Shown here: in pieces, positions 56,620-64,000 of the stretch
Layout of the letters: each line of letters begins with the position of its first letter
Position numbering within the stretch: position 1 is the first letter of the stretch
NCBI GenBank assembly: GCA_036381195.1
Contig: DASVDH010000105.1
Coordinates: 37,787 to 101,786 of the forward strand
Direction of reading: 5' to 3'
Length of the DNA stretch: 64,000 bases
From: RSA9 sp036381195
GTDB lineage: Bacteria; Gemmatimonadota; Gemmatimonadetes; Longimicrobiales; RSA9
The notes under the pieces: model-generated
What the model saw: the letters and a program-made list of their open reading frames with translations, nothing else
What the model was told of the DNA's origin: nothing
Databases searched by the model: none
Position numbers and translations under genes: made by a program

Positions 56620-57081
56620 ATGAACAAACGCCAGCGACACGCCGTCATCCTCGAGCTCGTCGAGCAGCATCGCATCCACAGCCAGGAAGAGTTGCGCGAA
56701 CGGCTCGCGGAGCGGGGCGTGGACGTGACGCAGGCCACGCTCTCCCGCGACATCCGCGAGCTCCGCCTCGTCAAGGTTCCCGATTCCGAGGGGCGGCCCT
56801 ACTACACCCTCCCGCCCGAGACGTGGACGAAGAGACCTCCGCTGGAGCGCCTCCTTCCCACGCTGTTCGTCGGCGCGGAGGGGGTCGGCAACCTCCTCCT
56901 GGTCACCACGCTCCCCGGCGGCGCCCAGCCCGTCGCCGAGGCCATCGATTGGGAGGAGTGGCCGGAAGTGCTCGGCACCGTCGCCGGCGACGACACGATC
57001 CTCGTCATCCTCCGCGCCGCCCGCCACCGCCGCACCATCCAGACCCGGCTCGAAGAGCTGGCCGGCTTCGGCAGCGAGTAG
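56620..57081 (+). CDS. argR: Arginine repressor ArgR
   Basis: 153 residues. The winged-helix DNA-binding domain is MNKRQRHAVILELVEQHRIHSQEELRERLAERGVDVTQATLSRDIRELRLVK, whose ATLSRDIREL is the recognition signature. The C-terminal domain has GAEGVGNLLLVTTLPGGAQPVAEAID and VAGDDTILVILR, which holds the arginine-binding Gly-Asp-Asp-Thr. It precedes the arginine operon and probably controls it. The usual intersubunit contacts appear intact. Confidence 0.93.
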   Translation: MNKRQRHAVILELVEQHRIHSQEELRERLAERGVDVTQATLSRDIRELRLVKVPDSEGRPYYTLPPETWTKRPPLERLLPTLFVGAEGVGNLLLVTTLPGGAQPVAEAIDWEEWPEVLGTVAGDDTILVILRAARHRRTIQTRLEELAGFGSE

Positions 57082-57225
57082 CCGCTGCCGCCCGCGTAGG
57101 CGCGAGCGCTGCGGCTACCGCCGCGGACCGTGATGACCGCGCCGCCCAGGCACCCCGTACGGGAGGACGCTCACGCGCCGCTGCCCCCACGCCCGCCTCG
57201 CGGTTCTCGTCCCGCGTCCTTGTGA

Positions 57226-57280
57226 CCCTGCCCGTCCTGCCCGTGCCCGTGGCCGTGCCCGTGGCCGTGCCCGTCCCCGC
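57226..57280. repeat. Low-complexity CCCGTG/GCCGTG tract
   Basis: Tandem hexamers of CCCGTG and GCCGTG type with interruptions. Such tracts are prone to length change by slippage. Confidence 0.6.
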
Positions 57281-57327
57281 CACTCGTCCTCGTTCCCGTT
57301 GTCGTTCTCTTTCCCGTCTCAACCCTC

Positions 57328-57367
57328 CTCGTGCTCGTACTCGTACTCGTACTCGTACCCGTACTCG
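57328..57367. repeat. CTCGTA hexanucleotide tandem tract (about six copies)
   Basis: Copies read CTCGTG CTCGTA CTCGTA CTCGTA CTCGTA CCCGTA CTCG, ending 17 bases before the -35 box of argC. Copy number could vary between strains. Confidence 0.75.
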
Positions 57368-57384
57368 CCCTCACACCACGTCCC

Positions 57385-57425
57385 TTGACGCCGCCGCCCG
57401 CTCTCTGTATTACTATAAGCCAACG
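57385..57425 (+). promoter_or_regulatory. argC operon promoter with possible ArgR half-site
   Basis: TTGACG (57385-57390), 17 bases, TATTAC (57408-57413), or TACTAT (57411-57416) at 20 bases. The ATG follows 12 (or 9) bases after. This is the best -10 in the window. ATGAATAATTA overlapping the start codon resembles half of an ARG box (TGAAT then A/T-rich), so ArgR could block initiation here. Confidence 0.5.
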
Positions 57426-58391
57426 ATGAATAATTACTCCCGCGCCGGCATCCTCGGCGCTTCCGGATACACGGGCCTCGAGCTCGGACGCCTGCTCCTG
57501 CAGCACCCCCACCTCGAGCTTTGCTTCGCCACGTCGGAGACGGAGGCGGGCCGGCGGATGCCCGGGACGGGGCTGCGCTACGTCCGGGCGCAGGACGCGG
57601 AGCTCGGGGCGGTGGACGTGGTGTTCTCCTGCCTGCCGCACGGCGAGTCCGGGGCGTGGGCGCTCCGCGCGCGGGAGGCGGGTGCGGCGGTGGTGGATCT
57701 CTCGGCGGACCTGCGCGCGGGCGAGGCCGGGGCGGTCTACGGGCTGCCGGAGCTGTGGCGGGACGCGATCCGGGGAGCCCGGCTGGTGGCGAATCCCGGT
57801 TGCTATCCGACGGGCGTGTTGCTCGCGCTCGCGCCCGCGCTGCGGCACGGGCTGCTGGACCCGTCCCGGCCGGTGATCATCGATGCCGCTTCGGGCGTGA
57901 CGGGCGCGGGCCGTGCGCCGAAGCGCGAGATGCTGTTCGCGGAGGTGGCGGAGGACTACCGCGCGTACGCGGTGGGCAACGGCCACCGGCACGTGCCGGA
58001 GATGCGGCGCGGGCTCGCGCGCATCTCGGCGAACGGCGCCGTGAGCTTCGTGTTCACGCCCCACCTGCTCCCGGTGCGGCGCGGAATCCTGGAGACCATT
58101 TACCTGCCTTTGTCGGCTCCGTTGTCCGTGGGCGATGCGGCCGGGCTGTGGGCGGAGGCGTACGCCGGCGAGCCGTTCGTCGAGGTCCTTGGCGAGGATC
58201 TCCCGGGGCTGCAGGCCGTGGTCGGCCGCAACGTGGTGTCCCTGGGCTTCGCGCCCGTCGCGGACGTGGATGCGCCGGTGCTGCTGCTGGTGGCGGCGCT
58301 GGACAACCTGGTGAAGGGCGCCGCCGGCCAGGCGCTCCAGAACGCGAACCTGATGCTCGGGCTGGACGAGCGGGAAGGGTTGGCTCGTTGA
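57426..58391 (+). CDS. argC: N-acetyl-gamma-glutamyl-phosphate reductase ArgC
   Basis: NADPH-dependent reductase, third step of arginine synthesis. 321 residues. GILGASGYTGLELGRLLLQHP is the nucleotide loop, the catalytic Cys lies in VANPGCYPTGVLLAL near residue 128, and the conserved His region is GNGHRHVPEM near 185. It opens the arginine operon downstream of a good promoter and the CTCGTA repeat tract. The TTG of argB overlaps its stop. Confidence 0.95.
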   Translation: MNNYSRAGILGASGYTGLELGRLLLQHPHLELCFATSETEAGRRMPGTGLRYVRAQDAELGAVDVVFSCLPHGESGAWALRAREAGAAVVDLSADLRAGEAGAVYGLPELWRDAIRGARLVANPGCYPTGVLLALAPALRHGLLDPSRPVIIDAASGVTGAGRAPKREMLFAEVAEDYRAYAVGNGHRHVPEMRRGLARISANGAVSFVFTPHLLPVRRGILETIYLPLSAPLSVGDAAGLWAEAYAGEPFVEVLGEDLPGLQAVVGRNVVSLGFAPVADVDAPVLLLVAALDNLVKGAAGQALQNANLMLGLDEREGLAR

Positions 58392-59149
58392 ACCTGCGGG
58401 TGCTGAAGGTGGGTGGCCGTGCGGTGGCGGACGCGGCGTGGCTCGGGCGCTTCGCCGCGCGTCTCGCGGCGGGCGGGCCCCCCACGGTGGTGGTGCACGG
58501 GGGCGGGCCGGAGGTGACGGATCTCTCCACGCGCCTGGGCGTCCCGGTGCTGTGGAACGGGGGGCGGCGGGTGACCACGCCGGAGGCGTTGCGTGTCGCC
58601 GCCATGGTGCTCTCGGGCTGGACCAACAAGCGTGTCGTGGCGGCGCTCATCGACGGCGGCGTGGACGCGATCGGCCTTTCGGGAGAGGATGGCGGGCTGC
58701 TCGTGGCGGAGCAGGCGGACGGGGGCGCCCTCGGCCTCGTCGGCCGGATCGTGCGGGTGCGTGTGGAGCTGATCGAGCGGCTGCTGGCGGCGGGCTTCGT
58801 CCCGGTGATCTCGCCGATCTCGCGCGGCATGGATGGCCAGCCGCTGAACGTCAACGCGGACGACGCGGCGGCCGCCGTCGCCGGCGCGCTCGGCGCCTCC
58901 GAGCTCCTCTTCCTCACGGACGTGGATGGCGTGCGTGATGGCGACGCGGCGCGTCGCGTCCTGACGCTCGCCGAGGCGGCCGCGCTGGTGGCGTCAGGTG
59001 CGGCGCGCGACGGCATGGCGGTGAAGCTCGATGCGGCCGCCGCCGCGCTCGCGGCAGGCGTGCCGTCCGTCCGCATCGGGCCGCCGGGCATCCTCGATGG
59101 CACGGCGCCCGGCACCACGCTCGTCCAGGCAGCGGAGGCCGTCGCGTGA
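58388..59149 (+). CDS. argB: Acetylglutamate kinase ArgB
   Basis: Phosphorylates N-acetylglutamate. 253 residues. RVLKVGGRAVADAAW is the first nucleotide-binding loop, PPTVVVHGGGPEVTDLSTRLG the second, NGGRRVTTPEALRVAAMVLSG contacts substrate, and PLNVNADDAAAAVAGALGASELLFLTDVDGV the ATP site. The start is TTG, overlapping the argC stop (TTGA). The second block departs somewhat from the common FVNGLRVT form. Confidence 0.92.
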   Translation: MNLRVLKVGGRAVADAAWLGRFAARLAAGGPPTVVVHGGGPEVTDLSTRLGVPVLWNGGRRVTTPEALRVAAMVLSGWTNKRVVAALIDGGVDAIGLSGEDGGLLVAEQADGGALGLVGRIVRVRVELIERLLAAGFVPVISPISRGMDGQPLNVNADDAAAAVAGALGASELLFLTDVDGVRDGDAARRVLTLAEAAALVASGAARDGMAVKLDAAAAALAAGVPSVRIGPPGILDGTAPGTTLVQAAEAVA

Positions 59150-59189
59150 GCTGCCTCCGTGCGATCTCCGTCGGGGAGGGCTTTCGACC

Positions 59190-60395
59190 GTGACGACGAC
59201 CGCCGCCCCTGCCGCGACCGGCAACGCCACTGCCGCGGCTTCTCCGCTCCTCGCCGTCTACCGGCCGGCGCCGCCCGTCTTCGTCGCGGGCCGCGGCGCC
59301 TACCTCGTCGCGGAGGACGGCCGCGAGTACCTGGACTTCGTCAGTGGCATCGGCGTCAACGCGCTCGGCTACGGCGACCCGGAGGTGCTGCGCGCCATCG
59401 CCGCCGCCGCGGAGACCGGGCTGATCCACACGTCGAACCTGTACCGCACGCGTCCGGCGGCGGACCTGGCCGCGGAGCTCGTGCGCCTCTCCTTCGCGGA
59501 CGCCGTCTTCTTCTGCAACTCGGGCGCGGAGGCGAACGAGGCGGCCTTCAAGTTCGCGCGCCGCTGGGCGCGGGAGTCCGGCGCGCGGGACAAGATCGAG
59601 ATCGTCGCGCTCGAAGGGTCGTTCCACGGCCGGCTCTTCGGCTCGCTCGCGGCGACGGACCGGCCGGCGTTCCGCGCGCCGTTCGAGCCGCTGATGCCCG
59701 GCGTGCGCTTCGTTCCGGCGGGGGATGTGGATGCGGCGCGCGCGGCCATCTCGCGCGAGCGCACGGCCGCGATCATCGCGGAGCCCGTGCAGGGCGAGGG
59801 TGGCGTGCGGCCGCTGGACGCGTCGTACCTGCGTGCGCTCCGCACCCTCGCGGACGAGGCGGACGCCCTGCTCATCTTCGACGAGGTGCAGTGTGGCCTC
59901 GGCCGCACGGGCCACCTGTTCGCGTACGAGGCGGCGGGTGTCGCGCCCGACGTGTTGACGCTCGCAAAGCCGCTCGCTGGCGGGTTGCCGATGGGCGCGG
60001 TGTTGCTCTCGGCGCGCGTCGCATCCGCGATCCGGCCGGGCGACCATGCGACGACGTTCGGCGGCGGGCCGTTCGTGGCCTCCGTGGCGAGCGCGGTGCT
60101 GCGGCGCATCGCGGCCCCGGAGTTCCTGGCCGAGGTGCGCCGCAAGGGCGAGCGCATGGGTGCTGCGCTGGCCGCACTGGTCGGGCGTGGCGGCGTGATC
60201 GAGGCGCGGGGCCGCGGCATGATGTGGGGCCTCGAGCTCGAGGGCGCCGCGGGGCCCGTGATCGGGCGGGCGCTGGAAGCGGGGCTGCTGGCCACGAGCG
60301 CCGGCGAGCGCGTGCTTCGGCTCCTGCCGCCCCTCGCGATTCCCGAGGCGGACCTGGAGCGCGGCCTCGGCATTCTGGCCGAGGTGCTGGAGTGA
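59190..60395 (+). CDS. argD: Acetylornithine aminotransferase ArgD
   Basis: PLP enzyme of 401 residues, class III aminotransferase. VAEDGREYLDFVSGIGVNALGYGDPEV is the N-terminal block, FCNSGAEANEAAFKFARRW holds the cofactor phosphate, IIAEPVQGEGGVRPLDASYL follows, and the PLP Lys lies in DVLTLAKPLAGGLPMGAVL near residue 258. GTG 59190 is preceded by GGGGAGGG at 9 bases. The first 20 residues are Ala/Thr-rich and not conserved. A 4-base overlap leads into the next gene. Confidence 0.95.
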   Translation: MTTTAAPAATGNATAAASPLLAVYRPAPPVFVAGRGAYLVAEDGREYLDFVSGIGVNALGYGDPEVLRAIAAAAETGLIHTSNLYRTRPAADLAAELVRLSFADAVFFCNSGAEANEAAFKFARRWARESGARDKIEIVALEGSFHGRLFGSLAATDRPAFRAPFEPLMPGVRFVPAGDVDAARAAISRERTAAIIAEPVQGEGGVRPLDASYLRALRTLADEADALLIFDEVQCGLGRTGHLFAYEAAGVAPDVLTLAKPLAGGLPMGAVLLSARVASAIRPGDHATTFGGGPFVASVASAVLRRIAAPEFLAEVRRKGERMGAALAALVGRGGVIEARGRGMMWGLELEGAAGPVIGRALEAGLLATSAGERVLRLLPPLAIPEADLERGLGILAEVLE

Positions 60396-60976
60396 GCACG
60401 CTCGCCACGCTGCCGCTGATCCGCTCTGCGGCCCATGCGGTGGCTGCGGGGATGATGGCTCCTCGGGAGGCGACGGCGCCCGCCGCGGGCGAGACGCACG
60501 CCGTGCCCGCGTCGCTCGTCACCGTCCGGCGCGCGCAGCCCGCGGATCTCCCGGCCATGATGGAGCTGCTGGATCGCTACGCCCGCGAGGGAGCGCTGCT
60601 GCCGCGATCGCCTGAGCAGGTCCGCCGGCAGCTCCGGGACTTCGTCGTCGCCGTGGATGGGACCGGCGTCGTCGGTTGCGCGGGGCTGCGCCTCTACTCC
60701 GCGGCTCTCGGCGAGGTCATCGCGCTGGCAGTGGCCGGGCGCTGCCAGAGCAAGGGTGTGGGCCGGCGCCTCGTGGAGACGGTGCTCGAGGAGGCGCGCG
60801 CGTTGGGTCTCCGGCGCGTGTTCGCGCTCACGCTCCACGCCGGCTTCTTCCAGCGCCTGGGCTTCCGCACCACGAGCGTCGCGGAGTTCCCGGAGAAGAT
60901 CGCGTCGGACTGCAACGGCTGCGCGCGGCGTGCCACGTGTGCCGAGATCGCCGTGTCGTTGGAACTGGAACCCTGA
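60392..60976 (+). CDS. argA: N-acetylglutamate synthase ArgA, short GNAT type
   Basis: 194 residues: a GNAT domain only, without the kinase-like domain of long ArgA. VTVRRAQPADLPAMMELLDRYAREGALLPRSPEQV opens the domain near residue 44, the acetyl-CoA loop is RCQSKGVGRRLVETVLEEAR near 120, and the Cys-rich end ASDCNGCARRATCAEIAV is characteristic of this short form. It starts at a GTG overlapping the argD stop; ATG codons at 60452-60457 are alternatives. With no argJ seen, it supplies the acetyl primer, and an argE should exist elsewhere. Confidence 0.87.
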   Translation: MSTLATLPLIRSAAHAVAAGMMAPREATAPAAGETHAVPASLVTVRRAQPADLPAMMELLDRYAREGALLPRSPEQVRRQLRDFVVAVDGTGVVGCAGLRLYSAALGEVIALAVAGRCQSKGVGRRLVETVLEEARALGLRRVFALTLHAGFFQRLGFRTTSVAEFPEKIASDCNGCARRATCAEIAVSLELEP

Positions 60977-61001
60977 GACCCCCGTAAACCCGGAGTCCAC
61001 C

Positions 61002-62282
61002 GTGTCGATGACTGTCGTGCTCGCCTACTCGGGCGGACTGGACACCTCGATCATCGTCCCGTGGCTGCGCGAGCGTTACGACGCCGAGGTCGTGTGCATT
61101 GCCGCGGATGTCGGCCAGGGCGAGGAGTTGGATGGGCTGGATGCGCGCGCACGCCGGCAGGGCGCTGTCGCCTGCGTCATCGAGGACCTGCGGGAGGCCT
61201 TCGTGCGCGAGGCGGTGTTCCCCACGCTGCGCGCGGGCGCGATCTATGCGCGCAAGTACCTGCTCGGCACCTCCATGGCGCGTCCGATCATCGCGCGTGC
61301 GCAGGCCGAGCTCGCGCTGCGGCTGGGCGCCGACGCGCTCGCGCACGGCTGCACCGGCAAGGGCAACGACCAGGTCCGCTTCGAGCTGACGTACGCCGCG
61401 TTCGCGCCCGGGCTGCGCGTGATCGCGCCCTGGCGCGAGTGGGACATCCGCTCGCGCGAGGATGCGCTGGCCTACGCCGCCGCGCGCGGGATCGAGGTGA
61501 CGGCGAGCAAGGAGAAGATCTACTCGCGGGACCGCAATCTCTGGCACATCTCGCACGAGGGCGGCCCGCTCGAGGACCCGGCCACCGAGCCGCCTGCCGA
61601 CATGTTCCTGCTGACCCGCGCGCCCGAAGACGCGCCGGACCGCCCGCTCTACGTGGAGATCGGCTTCGAGGCGGGCATCCCGGTGACGGTGGACGGCGAG
61701 CCGCTGGGCCCGGTGGCGCTGCTCGAGCGGCTGAACGAGATCGGCGGCGAGCACGCGATCGGCCGCGTGGACGTGGTCGAGGACCGCCTCGTCGGGATGA
61801 AGTCCCGTGGCGTGTACGAGACGCCTGGCGGAACGCTGCTCTACACGGCGCATCGCGAGCTCGAGCAGCTCGTGCTCGACCGGCGCACGCTGGCGCTCAA
61901 GGACCAGCTCGCGCAGCGCTACGCGGACCTGGTGTACGAGGGCCGGTGGTGGACGGGGGAACGCGAGGCGCTCGACGCGCTGGTGGACCGCACCCAGCGG
62001 CACGTCACGGGCACGGTGCGGCTCAAGCTGTACAAGGGCAACATCATCGTCGCCGGGCGCGAGAGCCCGTGCTCGCTCTACGACGAGGCGCTGGCCTCGT
62101 TCGGCGAGAGCGAGTACGATCACGCCGACGCGGCGGGCTTCATCCGGCTGTTCGCCTTGCCCACGCAGGCCGAAGCGCGGCGGCGCGCCGCGCGGCCCGC
62201 GGCGCCGGAGCCGGCCCCCGCGGGGCGGGCCGCCGAGCCGGGCCTGCTCGTCCCCGCGGGCGTCGGGCGGGGCGCGCCCTGA
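61002..62282 (+). CDS. argG: Argininosuccinate synthase ArgG
   Basis: Joins citrulline and aspartate with ATP. 426 residues. VVLAYSGGLDTSIIVPWLRERY is the ATP loop, ARKYLLGTSMARPIIAR and HGCTGKGNDQVRFELTYAAF follow, and YSRDRNLWHISHEGG is near residue 170. GTG 61002 has GGAG 6 bases upstream; ATG 61008 would remove two residues. An Ala/Pro/Gly-rich C-terminal extension of about 40 residues follows the last conserved block. Confidence 0.95.
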   Translation: MSMTVVLAYSGGLDTSIIVPWLRERYDAEVVCIAADVGQGEELDGLDARARRQGAVACVIEDLREAFVREAVFPTLRAGAIYARKYLLGTSMARPIIARAQAELALRLGADALAHGCTGKGNDQVRFELTYAAFAPGLRVIAPWREWDIRSREDALAYAAARGIEVTASKEKIYSRDRNLWHISHEGGPLEDPATEPPADMFLLTRAPEDAPDRPLYVEIGFEAGIPVTVDGEPLGPVALLERLNEIGGEHAIGRVDVVEDRLVGMKSRGVYETPGGTLLYTAHRELEQLVLDRRTLALKDQLAQRYADLVYEGRWWTGEREALDALVDRTQRHVTGTVRLKLYKGNIIVAGRESPCSLYDEALASFGESEYDHADAAGFIRLFALPTQAEARRRAARPAAPEPAPAGRAAEPGLLVPAGVGRGAP

Positions 62283-62320
62283 CGCGTCCACTCTGCCGGA
62301 TCGATCGCAAGGAGGCATGC

Positions 62321-63766
62321 ATGGCCGTGAGCGAGACCAGCGCGGACCCCGCCCCGGGGAGGACCGCCGCCCGGACCGCCGGCCGGGCCCTCCTCGCCCA
62401 CCGGCTCTGGGGCGGCCGCTTCGCGTCGGGCCCCGCGCCGTCGCTGGACGAGCTGAATCGGAGTCTGCCCGTCGACGCGCGGCTCTGGCGCGAGGACATC
62501 GAGGCCAGCCGTGCGTGGGTCCAGGCGCTGCTCCGCGCCGGCGTGCTCACGCAGGCGGAGGCGAGCACGCTCGATCAGGGGCTCGCGCGCGTGGCCCATC
62601 GCATCGCGGAGGAAGGGACTGCCGGCGCGCCGGATGAAGACGTCCACACCCTTGCCGAACGGCTGCTCTACGAGGAGGTGGGCGAGGTCGCCGGAAAACT
62701 GCACACCGGCCGCTCCCGCAACGACCAGGTCGCCACGGATACCCGCCTGTGGGCGATCCGCCGCTGCGCGGATCTGGAGCGGGAACTGCGCGGCCTCCAG
62801 GCCGCCCTCGTCGCGCAGGCCTCCCGGGCCGTGGATCTCATCATCCCCGCCTACACGCACGTCCGGCGTGCGCAGCCCGTGCGCGTCGCGCATTGGCTGC
62901 TCGCGCACTTCTGGGCGCTGGACCGCGATCGCGCGCGGCTCGCGGATGCGCAGGACCGCATCGCCGTCCTGCCGCTCGGCTCGGGCGCCATCGCGGGCTG
63001 CCCGTTCCCGGTGGACCGCACGCTCCTCAAGGAGCTGCTCGGGTTCCGTGCGATCTCGCAGAACTCGATCGATGCGGTCGGCGACCGGGACTGGATCTGC
63101 GAGCTCGTCTTCATCTCCGCGCTCGTCGCCGCGCATCTCTCGCGGCTGGCCGAGGACCTGATCCTCTACTCGACGGAGGAGTTCGGCTTCGTGCGCCTGC
63201 CCGAGGCGTACACTACCGGCTCGAGCCTGATGCCGCAGAAGCGGAACCCGGACGGCCTCGAGCTCGCGCGTGGCAAGGCCGCTCGTCTCGCGGGCGACGT
63301 CGCGGCGCTCCTCACCCTGCTCAAGGGCCTGCCTTCCGGGTACCAGAAGGATCTCCAGGAGGACAAGGCGCTGCTCTTCGATGCCCTCGACACGCTCGCG
63401 CTGCTCCTGCCCGCGACGCGTGAGACCATCGCCGGCCTCGAGTTCGACGAGGCGCGACTTGCCGCGGCCGTCGCCGACGAAACGCTCCTCGCCACGGACC
63501 TCGCGGACGAGCTCGTGCGTCGCGGCGTCCCGTTCCGCGAGGCGCACGCCGCCGTGGGCAAGTTGGTCCGCCAGGCGGAGACGGCCGGCATCGCCCTTTC
63601 CGCCCTGCCCGCCGAGGTCTGGAGCGAGGCACACCCCCGGTTCCCCGCCGGCATGCCCGGCCGGCTGACGGCGGAGGATTCTGTCGAGGCCCGCGCCGTT
63701 CCTGGCGGCACCGCCCGCGCGGCCGTCCTCGCGCAGCTCGCCGCCGCACGCGCGCGCATCGCCTGA
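62321..63766 (+). CDS. argH: Argininosuccinate lyase ArgH
   Basis: Releases arginine and fumarate. 481 residues. LWGGRFASGPAPSLDELNRS is the N-terminal block after an Ala/Thr-rich leader, AGKLHTGRSRNDQVATDTRLW is near residue 128, and the superfamily signature GSSLMPQKRNPDGLE is near 302. AAGGAGG lies 5 bases before ATG 62321. It ends the arginine operon; argF is not in the cluster. Confidence 0.96.
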   Translation: MAVSETSADPAPGRTAARTAGRALLAHRLWGGRFASGPAPSLDELNRSLPVDARLWREDIEASRAWVQALLRAGVLTQAEASTLDQGLARVAHRIAEEGTAGAPDEDVHTLAERLLYEEVGEVAGKLHTGRSRNDQVATDTRLWAIRRCADLERELRGLQAALVAQASRAVDLIIPAYTHVRRAQPVRVAHWLLAHFWALDRDRARLADAQDRIAVLPLGSGAIAGCPFPVDRTLLKELLGFRAISQNSIDAVGDRDWICELVFISALVAAHLSRLAEDLILYSTEEFGFVRLPEAYTTGSSLMPQKRNPDGLELARGKAARLAGDVAALLTLLKGLPSGYQKDLQEDKALLFDALDTLALLLPATRETIAGLEFDEARLAAAVADETLLATDLADELVRRGVPFREAHAAVGKLVRQAETAGIALSALPAEVWSEAHPRFPAGMPGRLTAEDSVEARAVPGGTARAAVLAQLAAARARIA

Positions 63767-64000
63767 GCGGACCCGGCAGGGTGCGGCCGCCGGTGTGCCG
63801 CGGACGCGCGGCGCGCCGGCGGCTGCTGCGTCATCGGGCCCGCCGCGGGGTCCGCCGCTGCGGCGGCCACAGGCCGCACCCCGGAGGCGCGCGAACCCCG
63901 CCCGCAGCGTGTTCAGCCGCAGCGCACGGTCGGAATGGAACTTGCACCCCAACGGCGTTGTGGAGCGTGCGACTGGCGCGACTCGCTACACCAGGGAGTG
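63767..64000. other. Right-edge intergenic region
   Basis: 234 bases after argH: the hairpin above, another short one (CCGCCG-CTG-CGGCGG at 63852-63866), then a less GC-rich patch. An ATG at 63935 opens a frame that runs off the window (begins MELAPQRRCGACDW) but has no ribosome site; it is not called as a gene. Confidence 0.45.
63783..63826 (+). terminator. Candidate hairpin terminator after argH
   Basis: An 11-bp stem (GCGGCCGCCGG at 63783-63793, CCGGCGGCTGC at 63816-63826, one G-U pair) with a 22-base GC-rich loop lies 17 bases after the argH stop. No T-run follows, so it may act with Rho or simply mark the end of the operon. Confidence 0.4.

Larger units (their letters stand above)
57082..57425. 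other. argR-argC gap with simple-sequence repeats
   Basis: 344 bases without a credible gene. It contains two low-complexity tracts (57226-57280 and 57328-57367) and the argC promoter near its end. A 6-base period CTCGTA tract and a CCCGTGGCCGTG tract dominate; the plus-strand frame through them would read as a Val-Pro-Ala and Arg-Thr repeat, an artefact. Confidence 0.65.

Noticed and set aside
57226..57367. Repeats before argC as a CRISPR array
   Set aside because: Hexamer microsatellites without spacers, and no cas genes in the window.
63935..64000. Partial CDS beginning MELAPQRRCGACDW at the right edge
   Set aside because: Only 22 codons visible, no ribosome site or promoter pair; cannot be supported.

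Overview
The window is a very GC-rich, densely packed bacterial chromosome segment made almost entirely of housekeeping genes. Third-position GC is so high that long open frames run opposite most real genes. Several features point to a Gram-negative: an outer-membrane barrel protein, a periplasmic HtrA protease and PE-type phospholipid synthesis. Gene content and order (HEAT-repeat proteins, a trpCF fusion, phoH-pgpH-ybeY, split B12 mutase genes) would fit Gemmatimonadota or a relative. That placement is inference; there is no rRNA or other marker here to prove it. I saw no tRNA, rRNA, CRISPR array, IS element or prophage.

Layout. (1) 1-11278, minus strand: one tight run in transcription order truA, fsa/tal, htrA, purB, purC, psd, pssA, purS, purQ, purL, purF (purF is cut by the window edge). 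It mixes purine synthesis with phosphatidylethanolamine synthesis. (2) 11438-17773, plus: a metallo-beta-lactamase-fold hydrolase, an outer-membrane barrel fused to a bactofilin-like N-terminus, then an ECF sigma / anti-sigma / HEAT-repeat operon. (3) 17811-19694, minus: a membrane-anchored MutS-like ATPase. (4) 19809-28574: tryptophan genes trpD, trpCF, trpB, trpA, with lexA (plus a tiny coupled ORF) on the opposite strand between trpD and trpCF, and two signalling genes (HEAT protein, HD-GYP protein) inserted between trpB and trpA. (5) 28600-32548: rqcH, a panB-like remnant, a degenerate GlmU-like protein, a YqeK-like HD hydrolase and a LytR_C protein. (6) 32616-43930: rlmN (minus), an orphan PTS IIA protein, aspS, phoH, pgpH, ybeY, DUF502, mgtE, ubiB. 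(7) 43987-55300: acyl-CoA metabolism: meaB, mutase catalytic subunit, CorC-type protein, methyltransferase, a repeat-rich gap, B12-binding subunit, acyl-CoA carboxylase beta, two AtuA-type proteins, enoyl-CoA hydratase and two small membrane proteins. (8) 55383-63766: two unknown genes, then argR and an arginine operon argC-argB-argD-argA-argG-argH.

Most genes in each block overlap by 4 bases (ATGA/GTGA) or lie a few bases apart, so translation is probably coupled. A recurring signal is seen at first genes of transcription units: a TTGAC/TTGCC box, 17-18 bases, a (T/C)A-NNN-T hexamer, then only 6-9 bases to the start codon. This suggests leaderless mRNAs at truA, trpD, rqcH, meaB, argR and probably argC.

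The most unusual items are the HEAT/HD-GYP pair inside the trp genes, which share what looks like a common undescribed N-terminal domain; the leaderless promoter pattern; the doubly degenerate GlmU-like protein next to a panB remnant; the Asp/Trp-rich insert in the barrel protein; and the repeats in the 0.8-kb gap before the B12-binding subunit.
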